This document shows positions 48,601 to 57,254 of a stretch of 64,000 bases of DNA, in pieces. The stretch comes from an uncultured Oscillospiraceae bacterium (GTDB taxonomy: Bacteria; Bacillota; Clostridia; Oscillospirales; Oscillospiraceae). The stretch lies in assembly GCA_947589545.1 (NCBI GenBank), contig CANQBA010000010.1, positions 19,950-83,949 of the forward strand, given 5' to 3'. A model generated the notes under the pieces. The model had not been told where the DNA came from, ran no database searches, and saw nothing but the letters and a program-made list of their open reading frames with translations. The position numbers were made by a program, and so were the translations under genes. Positions within the stretch are counted from its first letter, which is position 1. The number at the start of each line of letters is the position of its first letter.

Positions 48601-51516
48601 ACGAAGCGATTCACCTTTGAGATCACGACAGAGATAGAGCCCTTCGATATCACCACGATCAGGGGAGCAACATTCGACGCAACCACGAAAAAGGCTTCCG
48701 TAACGGTGACCGCCGGGACGCCGCTCACCATCACGGGCCTGCCTATCGGCAACTATACCGTGACGGAGAAGTTCCCCGACAACACGTACTATGCTTTTGA
48801 GAGCGTCAGCGGCGCAACGGCCTCCGCCAATCCCGCAACGGTCACCATCACGGAAGATGGGACAGCCAATGTCACGTTTACCAACAAATATACCCAGCCC
48901 GCCGGAAGCCTGACGGTGACAAAGGAGATTGAAGGCGGCGCAACCGGTGAAGAGAAGTTCAACTTTACCGTGACGTTTAGCGGTGTCCCCGATGATGGAT
49001 TCGAGCTCACCGGTATTGGCACCGGACCGACGGTAATTACCGGAACCGACAATACCGCGGCCTTTACCATCACCACGGATGGCACCGGCAAGGGCAGTCA
49101 GAAGCTTGAGGGGATCCCCGTGGGCGTTTCCTACACCGTGACCGAGGCGGCGGCGGCGGGCTACGTCAGCGCGTCCGCCACCGCCAGCGGGACGATCTCG
49201 GCCAAGGGCGAGGAAAAAACCGCCGCCTTCACCAACTACAAGATCGGCGAAGCTTTGACGGTGACGAAGACGGTCACGGCGCAGGATGAACATGTCACTG
49301 CCCCTGCCGACGCGACGTTCCAAATCGATGTGAGTTTCATCCTGCCCTCCGACGTGAGCAGCTGTGTGGTAAGTTACAACGGGACGACCAAGACCATCAG
49401 TTCCGGGAACAGCACCGTCAGCGTTACTCTCGCCAACGGCGGCAGCTGCGTATTCAGCGGCCTGCCCGTGGGGACGCACTACAGCGTGGAGGAACAGCTC
49501 ACCCCGGAGCAGCAGCAGAATTACACCTCCGTCATCACCGGCGGAACCGGGGAAATTGAGGCGACCGAGACGGAAGCCGCCGTCGCCAACACCTACTATG
49601 AGCTGAAAGATGGTACCGGCGCGCTCTGGATCAGAAAGGTGGTCCAGGGGACGGGCACCGGCGCCGACACGGAGTTTACCTTCACCGTGACATTTGAGCA
49701 GGGCGACGCGGATGCGACGGCATACGCCGATTTTATCGCCGGCAGCGAAACGAGAACCGTTACGCTGAAGAATAACCAGACCGTACCGATCCTGGGCATC
49801 CCTGTGGGAACCAAGTACACCGTTACGGAGAGCGCTGCTGTCAGCGGCGCCGGCGGCTACACCCCCGCCCATGTGGTGATGACCGTCGTTCCGACGGACG
49901 GCAGGGAGCGCGATTTCACCTCCAATGACGACACCCGCACCGTCACCGGCAGGATCGACGGAAGCCGCGACGTGGACGGCGTTACCGTTTACAACCAGTA
50001 CCTGAAAGACCTGACCTTGGAGCTGGTGGTGGACAACACCGTTCCCCAGGGCGCGGAGTTCACCTTCGAGCTGCGGTTCAGCGGCCTGACGGCAGATCAG
50101 GTCAGCAGCCTGATGAAGATCAAGGACGCCAACGGCATGCGCGGCGTCGACAAACTCCTGCCCGACTTTCAGGCGGACGACACGGTCGTTATCACGCTGA
50201 AAAATGCGAAAGACGCCGAGGGCACGAGTCTGCTCGTTGCCACCATCTATAACGTCCCCCTGGGCGTGTCCCAATACACCATCACCGAGGTGGGCGCCAA
50301 CGCCGGGACGGTGAGGCACACGGTTGGAGCTGCAAAAGATGAAAATATTGCGACGGGCGGAACCGTCGGCACCTCCACCGGCAACCAGATCTTCGCCGAT
50401 GGAACCAGCTATGTGACCATGAAGAACACCTACGCCGGCAGCGGCTGGCTGACCGTCGAAAAGAAGGTCGAGGGCGACGGAACGCCGTCCACCCCCGTTG
50501 AGTACACCTTTGAGATCACCCGCAAGGAGGACGGCTCCTTCGTCCGGCGCGTGAGCGTCACCGGCGCGAACAGCGTGATGACGGCCCTTCCGGCGGACGA
50601 ATATGTGGTCACTGAGATCACCAAGGGCGACGATTTCACCACAAAGTATCAGGTGGGTACCGGCGCGGCGTCTGCCGAGCCCGCCCAGGTGGAGGTCACG
50701 GTCGGAGGGAAGGCCGCCGTCACTGTCGTCAACACCTACACGAATGAGCCAGAGCCCGGCCCCGGCGTTACGCCGCCCCCGACGGTCTCCGGCGGCGGCT
50801 CCGGCTCCGGCGGCGACAAGGGCGATATCATCGACAGGACGGAGCATTACGGCTACATCATCGGCGTGACGGCGGATGAGGTGCGGCCCGAGCAGACCAT
50901 CACCCGGGCGGAGGTGGCCACCATCCTCTTCCGCCTCCTCACCGACGAGGCCCGGGAGGCCAACTGGAGCGAGGACAGCGGCTTCCCCGATGTGAAGAGC
51001 GGCGCCTGGTACAACCACGCCGTGGCGGTGCTCCACAACCTGGGTATCGTCAAGGGCGACGATTACGGTAATTTCAATCCCGACGACAGGATCACCCGGG
51101 CGGAGGTGGCCGCCATGGTGGTCAGATTCTACGAGAAGACCGAGGGAACCGTCCTCAACAACCGGTTTACCGACGTGGACGAGACGAAATGGTACGCCCA
51201 GGAGGTGCTCCTGGCCGACCACTTCGGGCTGATGCAGGGTGACGGCGACCGGTTCAAGCCGGAGGATCTGCTGACCCGCGCCGAGGCCATGACCGTGTTC
51301 AACCGGCTCCTGGGCCGCAAGCCCCACAGGGATCACCTGCACGAGGGCATGATCGCCTGGGTGGACAACGCCGACAAGACCAAGTGGTACTACGCCGACG
51401 TCCAGGAGGCCACAAACTCCCATGAGTGCGGCGAGGACGTGGTCATCGACGGCACGACCTTTGAGACATGGGCGGCCATCACGCCCATGCGCGACTGGGC
51501 CGCGCTGGAGTACTGA
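45637..51516 (+). CDS. Giant SLH-anchored surface protein with isopeptide-type repeat domains
   Basis: 1,959 residues; starts at GTG with GGGAGGG upstream. Signal peptide 1-30 (cleavage near ARA-DD). N-terminal unknown part; two Listeria-Bacteroides-type (Flg_new) blocks near 375-440 and 520-590 (GWSEEDP, TGWFDKAA). Then eight beta domains at about 727-1705: the first pilin-like (TYTITIKERKG), the others SpaA/CnaB-like, each with LTVTK near its start, YTVTE in the middle and NTY at its end, the Lys/Glu/Asn triad of intramolecular isopeptide bonds. A Pro/Gly/Ser linker leads to three SLH domains (about 1730-1910) that bind wall polymer. GC is lower in the first third. Confidence 0.92.
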   Translation: MKFKKLLAMALAIAMIASLAPLAGTTARADDTGTLKITVAGDRPSDGNIVLKITQGKDGQEKAIFTQEVSNYVTAENVTASIDTDKKTLTVTLQSGVTEVEIKNLPLSAGSDDKYKVRQYTPEHELNNSLTGDQYTVIHGKTTGSSVSERKLNDISSDIELTSGKPAALVRFDTVKAGGTLTILTIKNDVIKDGAKDSVTELKYTVTGESDISTYRERNAGEVVAEDNKSFTVKVKSGNSHSLVLPAGTYMVTQVDTGYKTSLSGDGDFSGLTATVITTADKRSAVTYNNISASADGVRYHLNIPDGLYDSGKDYIHFAENKTVLELAEAANSSGTGFVCGGDKIDSAAKDPYRDHYETIEQGYIGGSINSAYFFVGWSEEDPKTNQDITYSDVTYPVGDISSGKKDSPIKGYRNLYSSAGISKYTTTAADLYAIWAPVETAGLFGYAMQVSGASFPGVANLKSGQDTWFTKTSDGKRLGDSGTGGSGTWQKFAVLDGGHTNSTSSTSDTALTVDMPNPTVTVGSDTWNFTGWFDKAAADKDDPNSDYLFAPTELTAAGDNKVTVTGAAGTVKYGGDKNLYSLDAVWSRITSPASKTVLYKAGGNTPSFAGLGVALKGGKYSGSQITAWEKIFGVGSYAEGDRTVANSVLKYYVEISGPEVPAGYESSSVKTLAELATLKLTKPGKYTITVNPKLENVSTSNGKDGGKTDVDIDFGTITFTYTIIPQLTVEVTKEITGDNPWTLDHGNFEFDVTVTKDGVAGNTTVTGSPITVNKDKKTGSAVISFGKGDDIAETGTYTITIKERKGSALGMTYNETEQTIRVELNKENGTLTGGNIVEDTASPGNYKTTNAVTMTNTYSTGSLTVTKTVVANGSTKGEGKAFTITVTFDNWTPPESLTSIDGIDSVAGHVITLKLADKGSATIQEIPVGATYTVRETDSQGATVSYSATSGTITAGDTNSVTVTNTYKPLGTLTLSKAITGRNVPAGTKRFTFEITTEIEPFDITTIRGATFDATTKKASVTVTAGTPLTITGLPIGNYTVTEKFPDNTYYAFESVSGATASANPATVTITEDGTANVTFTNKYTQPAGSLTVTKEIEGGATGEEKFNFTVTFSGVPDDGFELTGIGTGPTVITGTDNTAAFTITTDGTGKGSQKLEGIPVGVSYTVTEAAAAGYVSASATASGTISAKGEEKTAAFTNYKIGEALTVTKTVTAQDEHVTAPADATFQIDVSFILPSDVSSCVVSYNGTTKTISSGNSTVSVTLANGGSCVFSGLPVGTHYSVEEQLTPEQQQNYTSVITGGTGEIEATETEAAVANTYYELKDGTGALWIRKVVQGTGTGADTEFTFTVTFEQGDADATAYADFIAGSETRTVTLKNNQTVPILGIPVGTKYTVTESAAVSGAGGYTPAHVVMTVVPTDGRERDFTSNDDTRTVTGRIDGSRDVDGVTVYNQYLKDLTLELVVDNTVPQGAEFTFELRFSGLTADQVSSLMKIKDANGMRGVDKLLPDFQADDTVVITLKNAKDAEGTSLLVATIYNVPLGVSQYTITEVGANAGTVRHTVGAAKDENIATGGTVGTSTGNQIFADGTSYVTMKNTYAGSGWLTVEKKVEGDGTPSTPVEYTFEITRKEDGSFVRRVSVTGANSVMTALPADEYVVTEITKGDDFTTKYQVGTGAASAEPAQVEVTVGGKAAVTVVNTYTNEPEPGPGVTPPPTVSGGGSGSGGDKGDIIDRTEHYGYIIGVTADEVRPEQTITRAEVATILFRLLTDEAREANWSEDSGFPDVKSGAWYNHAVAVLHNLGIVKGDDYGNFNPDDRITRAEVAAMVVRFYEKTEGTVLNNRFTDVDETKWYAQEVLLADHFGLMQGDGDRFKPEDLLTRAEAMTVFNRLLGRKPHRDHLHEGMIAWVDNADKTKWYYADVQEATNSHECGEDVVIDGTTFETWAAITPMRDWAALEY

Positions 51517-51532
51517 GCTTACGCAAACGCAA

Positions 51533-51560
51533 AACCGGGACAGCTTCGGCTGTCCCGGTT
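51533..51560. terminator. Bidirectional terminator between surface gene and mfd
   Basis: 12-bp stem AACCGGGACAGC / GCTGTCCCGGTT with a TTCG loop, flanked by AAAA and TTTTT. Related to the GGGACAGC hairpins at 9734 and 9962. Confidence 0.9.
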
Positions 51561-51584
51561 TTTGTCTGGCCGAAGGGCCGGATT

Positions 51585-54500
51585 TTATGACGATTTATAA
51601 TCCCGGACGAAGGTCACGGCGGCGCCCAGGGGGCGCTCCCCCTCCCGGAGCTTCAGGGAGATGGCGGGCTTCAGGCCCGCCTCGATCTTGATCCGCCCCT
51701 TGTAGAAGGGCAGGGCGTAGAGCCGGCTCACCCGCTCCATCTCAAAATCTTTAATGGCGAAAATGAGCCGCCCCTGCTTCTGGCTGATCTCGCTGATGCC
51801 CGTGTCCGCCGCTTCGCCTCGCAAAAGGGCGATTTGGATCAGGGAGTTGACCTCCGGGGGCGGGTCGCCGAACCGGTCGATGAGCTCGTCGGTCATGTCG
51901 TCGGCGTCCTCCTCCGTCCGGATGTGGGCGATGCGGCGGTAGAGATCCATCCGTTGTTCCGCGCTCTGGACGTATTTCTCCGGGATGTTGGCGGAGACGG
52001 CCAGATCGGCGGAGCACTCCGGCTTTTCCGGGATCTTCTCGCCCTTCTCCTCGTGGACGGCCTCCTCCAGGAGCTTTAAGTACATGTCGTACCCCACGCT
52101 CATCATGTGGCCGGACTGCTCCGCGCCCAGGAGGTTCCCGGCGCCGCGGATCTCCAGGTCGCGCATGGCGATCTTGAAGCCGGAGTTGAATTCGGCAAAT
52201 TCCCGGATGGCGGACAGGCGCTTCTCCGCCACCTCGGTGAGCACCTTGTCCCGCTTGAAGGTGAAATAGGCGAAGGCGCGGCGGCTGGAGCGGCCCACCC
52301 GGCCCCGGATCTGGTGGAGCTGGGCCAGGCCCATCTTGTCCGCGTCCTCGATGATCAGCGTGTTCACGTTGGGGATGTCGATGCCCGTCTCGATGATGGT
52401 GGTGCACACCAGCACCTGGATATCCCCGGCCTGCATGGCCTCCATCACCGCGCCCAGCTGCTCCTCGTCCATCTTCCCGTGGGCCACGGCGATGCTGACG
52501 CCCTCGATGAGCTCCCGGATCTTCATGGCTGTGCGCTCGATGTTGTCCACCCGGTTGTGGAGGTAGTAGACCTGCCCGCCCCGGCCGATCTCCCGCCGGA
52601 TGGCGTCGGCCAGCACGCCCCAGTCGTGCTCCATCACATAGGTCTGCACCGGCTGGCGGTCGGAGGGGGGCTCCTCGATGGTGGACATGTCCCGGACGCC
52701 GGACAGGGCCATATTCAGCGTCCGGGGGATGGGCGTGGCCGACAGGGTCAGCACGTCCACCTTCCGGGCGATCTCCTTCAGGCGCTCCTTGTGCTGGACG
52801 CCGAAGCGCTGCTCCTCGTCCACCACCAGAAGGCCCAGCTTTTTGAAATGTACGTCCTTTTGCAGGAGCTTGTGGGTGCCGATGACGATATCCACCGTGC
52901 CGTCCTCCAGCCCCTGGAGGGCTTTTTTCGTCTGGGCGGCGGAGCGGAAGCGGCTCAGCACCTCGATGCTGACGGGGAATCCGTCAAAGCGGCGGGCCGC
53001 CGTCTGGTAGTGCTGTTGGGCCAGAACGGTGGTGGGCACCAGGATCGCCGCCTGCCTGCCGTCCATGACGCACTTCATCACGGCCCGCAGGGCCACCTCC
53101 GTCTTGCCGTAGCCCACATCCCCGCACAGCAGACGGTCCATGGGCACGGGGTTTTCCATATCCGCCTTGATCTCCCGGATGGCCCGCAGCTGGTCGTCCG
53201 TCTCCTGGTATTCAAAATTGTCCTCAAATTCCCGCTGCCAGGGGGTGTCCGGGGAGAAGGCGCAGCCCGTGGCCTTCTGCCGCTCGGCCTGGAGCTTCAA
53301 AAGCCCGTCGGCCAGATCCTTCACCGCCGCCTTGGCCTTGGTCTTGGCCCGCGCCCAGTCGGTTCCGCCCAGCTTACTGAGCTTCACAGGCGCGTCCTCC
53401 CCGGCGCCGATGTATTTGGACACTGTGTCCAGCTGTGTGGCCGGGATGTAGAGGCTGTCCGTGCCGGCGTAGGCGATCTTGATGTAGTCCTTCATGGCCC
53501 CGTCGATCTCCCGCTTCACCATCCCGGCGAAGCGCCCGATGCCGTAGGCCTCATGCACCACCAGATCCCCGGGGGAGAGGTCGGTAAAGCTGTCCAGCTT
53601 CTGCCGTCCCGCCGGGAGCTTCTTCCGGGCCTTCCGCCGGAAAAGCCCCTGGCTCAACTGGCCCTCGGTGATCACCGCCAGCTTCATGCCGGGGTACTCC
53701 AGCCCCGCGCTGAGGGCGCCCACGGCGATGACGCACCGCCCCTTGGGCGGGATGGCCGTCAGGTCGAAATCATAGGCGGTGGCGACGCCCTTTTTCTCCA
53801 GATAGTCGTGAAGGATCTCACCCCGCCGCCGGTCGCGGGTCAGGACGACCACGGAATAGCCGGTATTTTTATAGTGGGCGATGTCGCTGGAGGCCGTCTC
53901 CAGGCTCCCGCCGTAGCTGGGCAGCTGCTTGGCGGTGAGGGAGGCCAGGGTTTTGGGCCGGAGGGGGTACTGGCTGGCGGTAAAGGAGGCCATCATCACC
54001 ACCGGGAAGTCGGAGAGCCGCTCGGTCACCGATTCCCATGCCTCTATGAGCCGCTCCGGGCCGCCGTCCATGACATTGGCGTCCTTGAGGCCCGTCAGAT
54101 CCTGCCCCAGCTGCCAGGTAAAATTCTTCGCCCGCTCGCTAAGGCGCGACGGCTCGCACATCACCACCACCGCGTCCTGGGGGATGTAATCGAGGGCTGT
54201 GGCCGGCTCGTACATCAGATCCAGATACCGGTCCGAGGCAGGAAGGCCCCGGCCCTCCTGGATCCGCTTCAGATCCGCCAGCACCGCCTCCAGAAGCTCC
54301 CGCCTGACGCTTTTTTTCTTCATGAGGCGCTTTCCGTAGGCGTCCATCCGCTGGGCCAGGCCCTCCGGGCCGCCCTTGGCCGCCGTTACCGGCGCCTCCC
54401 GGGCCGGCAGCAGGAGGCAGGCGTCCAGATTCTCGATCCGCCGCTGGCTGGACACGTCGAAATAACCCATGGAGTCGATGTCGTCGCCCCAGAACTCACA

Positions 54501-55076
54501 GCGGACGGGGTACTCCATCGCCGGGGAGAAGACGTCCAGGATGCCGCCCCGCAGGGCGAACTGGCCCGCGCCCTCCACCTGCTCGGTGCGCTGGTAGCCG
54601 GCCCGGATCAGCGTTTCGGTGAGCTTTGCCAGATCGAAGCTGCCCCCGGTTTTCAGTTCCACGGTCAGCGACTCCAGCACGTCCGGCGGCATCGTCCGCA
54701 GCATAAGCGCGTCGGGGGTGGCCACCACGATGACGCCCGCCTCCGTGTCCAGCCGGTGGAGGGCGGCGATCCGCGCCCGCTCGCCGTCCCGTGAGACGCC
54801 CTCCGCGTTGTAGAAGATCAGATCCCGTCCCGTCAGCAGGGCCGGGGACATCCCCGTAAAGCCGTAGAGATCCTCGGCCATGCGCCGGGCCTCGCCCTCG
54901 TCGGCGCAAAGCGCCACCAGGGGGCGGCCTGTCTCCAGATACACCGCCGCCGCCGCGTGGGCGCGGGGCAGCGCGCCCGCGCCGCTGAGGAGCGCCGGAC
55001 AACGGCCGGTCTCCAGCGCGCTCAATATGCGCTGTACCGATTCCTCGTTGACGATGGATTTAGTTAGAATTTCCAT
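51585..55076 (-). CDS. mfd: Transcription-repair coupling factor Mfd
   Basis: Removes stalled RNA polymerase and recruits UvrA; 1,163 residues. UvrB-like N-terminal module; CarD-type RNA-polymerase-binding domain at about 495-552 (DLSPGDLVVHEAYGIGRFAG); RecG-like translocase with Walker A CGDVGYGKTE near 650 and VVDEEQRFGVQHKE near 754; C-terminal TRCF domain. Start at 55076 (MEILTK); the frame runs 24 codons further upstream but crosses a hairpin at 55107-55127 and has no ribosome site. Confidence 0.97.
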   Translation of the reverse strand: MEILTKSIVNEESVQRILSALETGRCPALLSGAGALPRAHAAAAVYLETGRPLVALCADEGEARRMAEDLYGFTGMSPALLTGRDLIFYNAEGVSRDGERARIAALHRLDTEAGVIVVATPDALMLRTMPPDVLESLTVELKTGGSFDLAKLTETLIRAGYQRTEQVEGAGQFALRGGILDVFSPAMEYPVRCEFWGDDIDSMGYFDVSSQRRIENLDACLLLPAREAPVTAAKGGPEGLAQRMDAYGKRLMKKKSVRRELLEAVLADLKRIQEGRGLPASDRYLDLMYEPATALDYIPQDAVVVMCEPSRLSERAKNFTWQLGQDLTGLKDANVMDGGPERLIEAWESVTERLSDFPVVMMASFTASQYPLRPKTLASLTAKQLPSYGGSLETASSDIAHYKNTGYSVVVLTRDRRRGEILHDYLEKKGVATAYDFDLTAIPPKGRCVIAVGALSAGLEYPGMKLAVITEGQLSQGLFRRKARKKLPAGRQKLDSFTDLSPGDLVVHEAYGIGRFAGMVKREIDGAMKDYIKIAYAGTDSLYIPATQLDTVSKYIGAGEDAPVKLSKLGGTDWARAKTKAKAAVKDLADGLLKLQAERQKATGCAFSPDTPWQREFEDNFEYQETDDQLRAIREIKADMENPVPMDRLLCGDVGYGKTEVALRAVMKCVMDGRQAAILVPTTVLAQQHYQTAARRFDGFPVSIEVLSRFRSAAQTKKALQGLEDGTVDIVIGTHKLLQKDVHFKKLGLLVVDEEQRFGVQHKERLKEIARKVDVLTLSATPIPRTLNMALSGVRDMSTIEEPPSDRQPVQTYVMEHDWGVLADAIRREIGRGGQVYYLHNRVDNIERTAMKIRELIEGVSIAVAHGKMDEEQLGAVMEAMQAGDIQVLVCTTIIETGIDIPNVNTLIIEDADKMGLAQLHQIRGRVGRSSRRAFAYFTFKRDKVLTEVAEKRLSAIREFAEFNSGFKIAMRDLEIRGAGNLLGAEQSGHMMSVGYDMYLKLLEEAVHEEKGEKIPEKPECSADLAVSANIPEKYVQSAEQRMDLYRRIAHIRTEEDADDMTDELIDRFGDPPPEVNSLIQIALLRGEAADTGISEISQKQGRLIFAIKDFEMERVSRLYALPFYKGRIKIEAGLKPAISLKLREGERPLGAAVTFVRDYKSS

Positions 55077-55106
55077 TTTATAGCCTTTTCCTGCCACGCC
55101 GAAAGG

Positions 55107-55127
55107 CCCCGATGCGGGGCATCGGGG
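55107..55127 (-). other. Perfect hairpin between rsmG and mfd
   Basis: CCCCGATGC-GGG-GCATCGGGG, 9-bp stem, with CCTTTC after it on the minus strand. Possibly a weak terminator or mRNA processing site. Confidence 0.5.
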
Positions 55128-55184
55128 GGCTTCGACGGTATTTTTCAAAGTTTTTTTGAGAATGAGCCGGCTCTAAAGCGGCTG

Positions 55185-55892
55185 TCACAGGGGCCGCTTC
55201 TGGATGGCCGCCCAGCGGCGGGGATATTTTTCCGGCGTTGGGGCGGTTTTTTGGAGGACTACGAGCCGGCGGGGGATGTCCGTGCCGGGGAGAGTGTAGT
55301 CGTGGATGGCGGCGATGATGCCGCCCAGGGCCCTGACGGTGCTTTCGGCGGCCTTCAGCTCTTCGTCGGTTTCGGCAGATTTCAGGGCCAGGAGGCGGCC
55401 GCCCACCTTCACGAAGGGCAGGCAGATCTCCGCCAGGATCCGCGTCTCCGCCACGGCCCGGGCCACGGCGACGTCATAGGTCTCCCGCCAAGGGCTCTCG
55501 CGGCCCAGCTCCTCCGCCCGGCCGGTGAGGCAGACGCAGGGGAGACCCAGCCTTTCGGATAGTGACGCCAGAAAGGCCGTTTTCTTCTCCGTTGCGTCCA
55601 GGAGCGTCAGCTCCATGGCGGGCTCGGCGATTTTCAGTGCCAGGCCCGGGATTCCGCCGCCGGCGCCCACGTCGATGACGGTTTTTCCGGTGAGCTCAGC
55701 CCATCGCAGGACGGCCAGGCTGTCCAGGAAGTGAAGATAAGCGGCCTCGTCCTCCCCCTCAATGGCGGTGAGGTTGAACTGCCGGTTGGCCTCTGTCAGC
55801 GCCGTATAGTAGGCCCGGTAGAGGGGCAGGGCGTTTTCGGGCAGGGAGATGCCGAGGGCGGCGGCGCCCCCGGCAAGGATCTCTTCCAGCAT
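55185..55892 (-). CDS. rsmG: 16S rRNA (guanine527-N7)-methyltransferase RsmG
   Basis: 235 residues. SAM-binding motif VIDVGAGGGIPGLALKIAEP, with NLTAIEGEDEAAYLHFLDSLA upstream, both signature RsmG text. Loss of this enzyme gives low-level streptomycin resistance in other bacteria. In Bacillus it belongs to the mnmE-mnmG-rsmG group by the origin; here those partners are absent from the window. Confidence 0.95.
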   Translation of the reverse strand: MLEEILAGGAAALGISLPENALPLYRAYYTALTEANRQFNLTAIEGEDEAAYLHFLDSLAVLRWAELTGKTVIDVGAGGGIPGLALKIAEPAMELTLLDATEKKTAFLASLSERLGLPCVCLTGRAEELGRESPWRETYDVAVARAVAETRILAEICLPFVKVGGRLLALKSAETDEELKAAESTVRALGGIIAAIHDYTLPGTDIPRRLVVLQKTAPTPEKYPRRWAAIQKRPL

Positions 55893-55893
55893 C

Positions 55894-56322
55894 TTATTTC
55901 TTTTGGGCCAGAAGGTCGCGGATCTCGGTGAGCAGCTTTTCCTCGGCGGAGGGCTCGGGGGGAGCGGCGGGGGCGGCCTCCTGCTTCTTCTTCAGCTTGT
56001 CGGAGGCGCTGTTGAAGGCCTTCATGATGCAGAATACCACCAGGGCCAGGATGATGAAGTTGATAACGGCGGAGATGAAGCTGCCGTAATTGAGGGTGTT
56101 GGGCGCGGCGTCCGCCGCCACCTTATAGAAGGTGGGGAGCTTGAGCGTCATGGAGGAGAAATCCACGCCGCCCAGGAAGATGGACACGATGGGCATGATG
56201 ATGTCGTTGGTGAGGGACGTGGTGATGGTGCTGAAGGCGCCGCCGATGATAACGCCCACGGCCAGGCCCAGCACGTTGCCCTTGTTGATGAAGGCTTTGA
56301 ATTCCGCGAAAAATTTCTTCAT
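55894..56322 (-). CDS. mscL: Large-conductance mechanosensitive channel MscL
   Basis: 142 residues. Helix 1 text FKAFINKGNVLGLAVGVIIGGAFSTITTSLTNDIIMP is characteristic; helix 2 follows at about 80-100 and the charged C-terminal bundle ends KLLTEIRDLLAQKK. Opens near lytic tension. Its stop lies two bases before the rsmG ATG. AAAGGAG precedes its ATG. Confidence 0.96.
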   Translation of the reverse strand: MKKFFAEFKAFINKGNVLGLAVGVIIGGAFSTITTSLTNDIIMPIVSIFLGGVDFSSMTLKLPTFYKVAADAAPNTLNYGSFISAVINFIILALVVFCIMKAFNSASDKLKKKQEAAPAAPPEPSAEEKLLTEIRDLLAQKK

Positions 56323-56353
56323 GCTATGTACTCCTTTCGGGCGTTGGGGGTGC

Positions 56354-56695
56354 TTACGCTTCCTCTGGCTTGGGCTCCTGGTCGGGGGCTTCGGGCTCGC
56401 CCTTCTCCACGTTCACCTCGATGGTGATGCCGCCCTCGTCCTCGGCTGCCTCTTCGGGCTCCTGCTTGCAGCAGCAGTTCTCCTCACAGCAGCACTCGTC
56501 CTCGGCCTTGTCCTTGAATAGGCCGGGGAGGAGCTTCAGGGTGAGATTGCCGCCCTCCTCGTTTTTCACGTAGGTGCCGGCCCAGGTGGCGGCCTTGAGG
56601 GTGACGGTACCCGTTTCCTGATCCTTTTTCACCTGATAGGGCGCCACGGCCGCTACCGCCGCCGTACCGATGAGGATCTTCCAGATTGCTTTCAT
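56354..56695 (-). CDS. Small membrane-anchored acidic protein with CCC-x4-CCC cluster
   Basis: 113 residues, not recognised. A hydrophobic N-terminus (about 3-19, MKAIWKILIGTAAVAAVAP) could be an uncleaved anchor or signal. A predicted beta segment (GTVTLKAATWAGTYVKNEEGGNLTLKLLPG) leads to ECCCEENCCCK, six cysteines in ten residues, then a Glu/Pro-rich tail. The cysteines suggest metal binding or disulphides. AGGAGG precedes the ATG. It lies between the acetyltransferase and mscL on the same strand. Confidence 0.75.
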   Translation of the reverse strand: MKAIWKILIGTAAVAAVAPYQVKKDQETGTVTLKAATWAGTYVKNEEGGNLTLKLLPGLFKDKAEDECCCEENCCCKQEPEEAAEDEGGITIEVNVEKGEPEAPDQEPKPEEA

Positions 56696-56738
56696 AATGT
56701 TTTCCTCCTTATGTGATTTAATAATTTAGATAACCATT

Positions 56739-57206
56739 TTAAAGCTTCTTTTCAAACACATATTGCTGGGGCGTCATGCCCATGGCACGATACAGGGCGA
56801 TGGCGTCCTTGTTAAAGTCCCAGGTGTACAGATCCAGGCGAACAGCGCCCTGCTCTTTTGCCCAGGCTTCCACCGCCGCGAAGAGCTTTGAGGCGATCCC
56901 CTTGCGGCGATAAGCGGGCAGGACGTAGATGTTGTCGAGGCATACGGTTTTCAGGCCCTTGACCATGCCGCTCTCTTTCCAAAGCGTCGCCCGGATTACG
57001 CCGATGAGCCGGTTCCCCTCAAAGGTTCCCAGCTGCAAAACCTCCGGGTCGGCCAGATTTTGAAGATATGCGTCCAGGGGATATGTCTCATCCCTGTTCC
57101 GGTGTACGAAAAAGTCCGGCCGCGCCTGTACGTGAAGATCGTCTAAGGCCTGGTACAGGTCAAGGACCTGGTCGTAATCGGCCTCCGTCAGCTTTTTGAG
57201 TTCCAT
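56739..57206 (-). CDS. GNAT-family acetyltransferase
   Basis: 155 residues, compact GNAT fold: start MELKKLTEADYDQVLDLYQAL, acetyl-CoA loop VLPAYRRKGIASKLFAAVEAWAKEQG, end NKDAIALYRAMGMTPQQYVFEKKL. It resembles the small-molecule or protein N-acetyltransferases of the YvbK/RimI-like type; substrate unknown. Downstream of serS on the same strand. Confidence 0.88.
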   Translation of the reverse strand: MELKKLTEADYDQVLDLYQALDDLHVQARPDFFVHRNRDETYPLDAYLQNLADPEVLQLGTFEGNRLIGVIRATLWKESGMVKGLKTVCLDNIYVLPAYRRKGIASKLFAAVEAWAKEQGAVRLDLYTWDFNKDAIALYRAMGMTPQQYVFEKKL

Positions 57207-57254
57207 AGACCTTGTCTCTTTTCGCTAAATCTATCGGGTGGTTTGATGAGGGGG

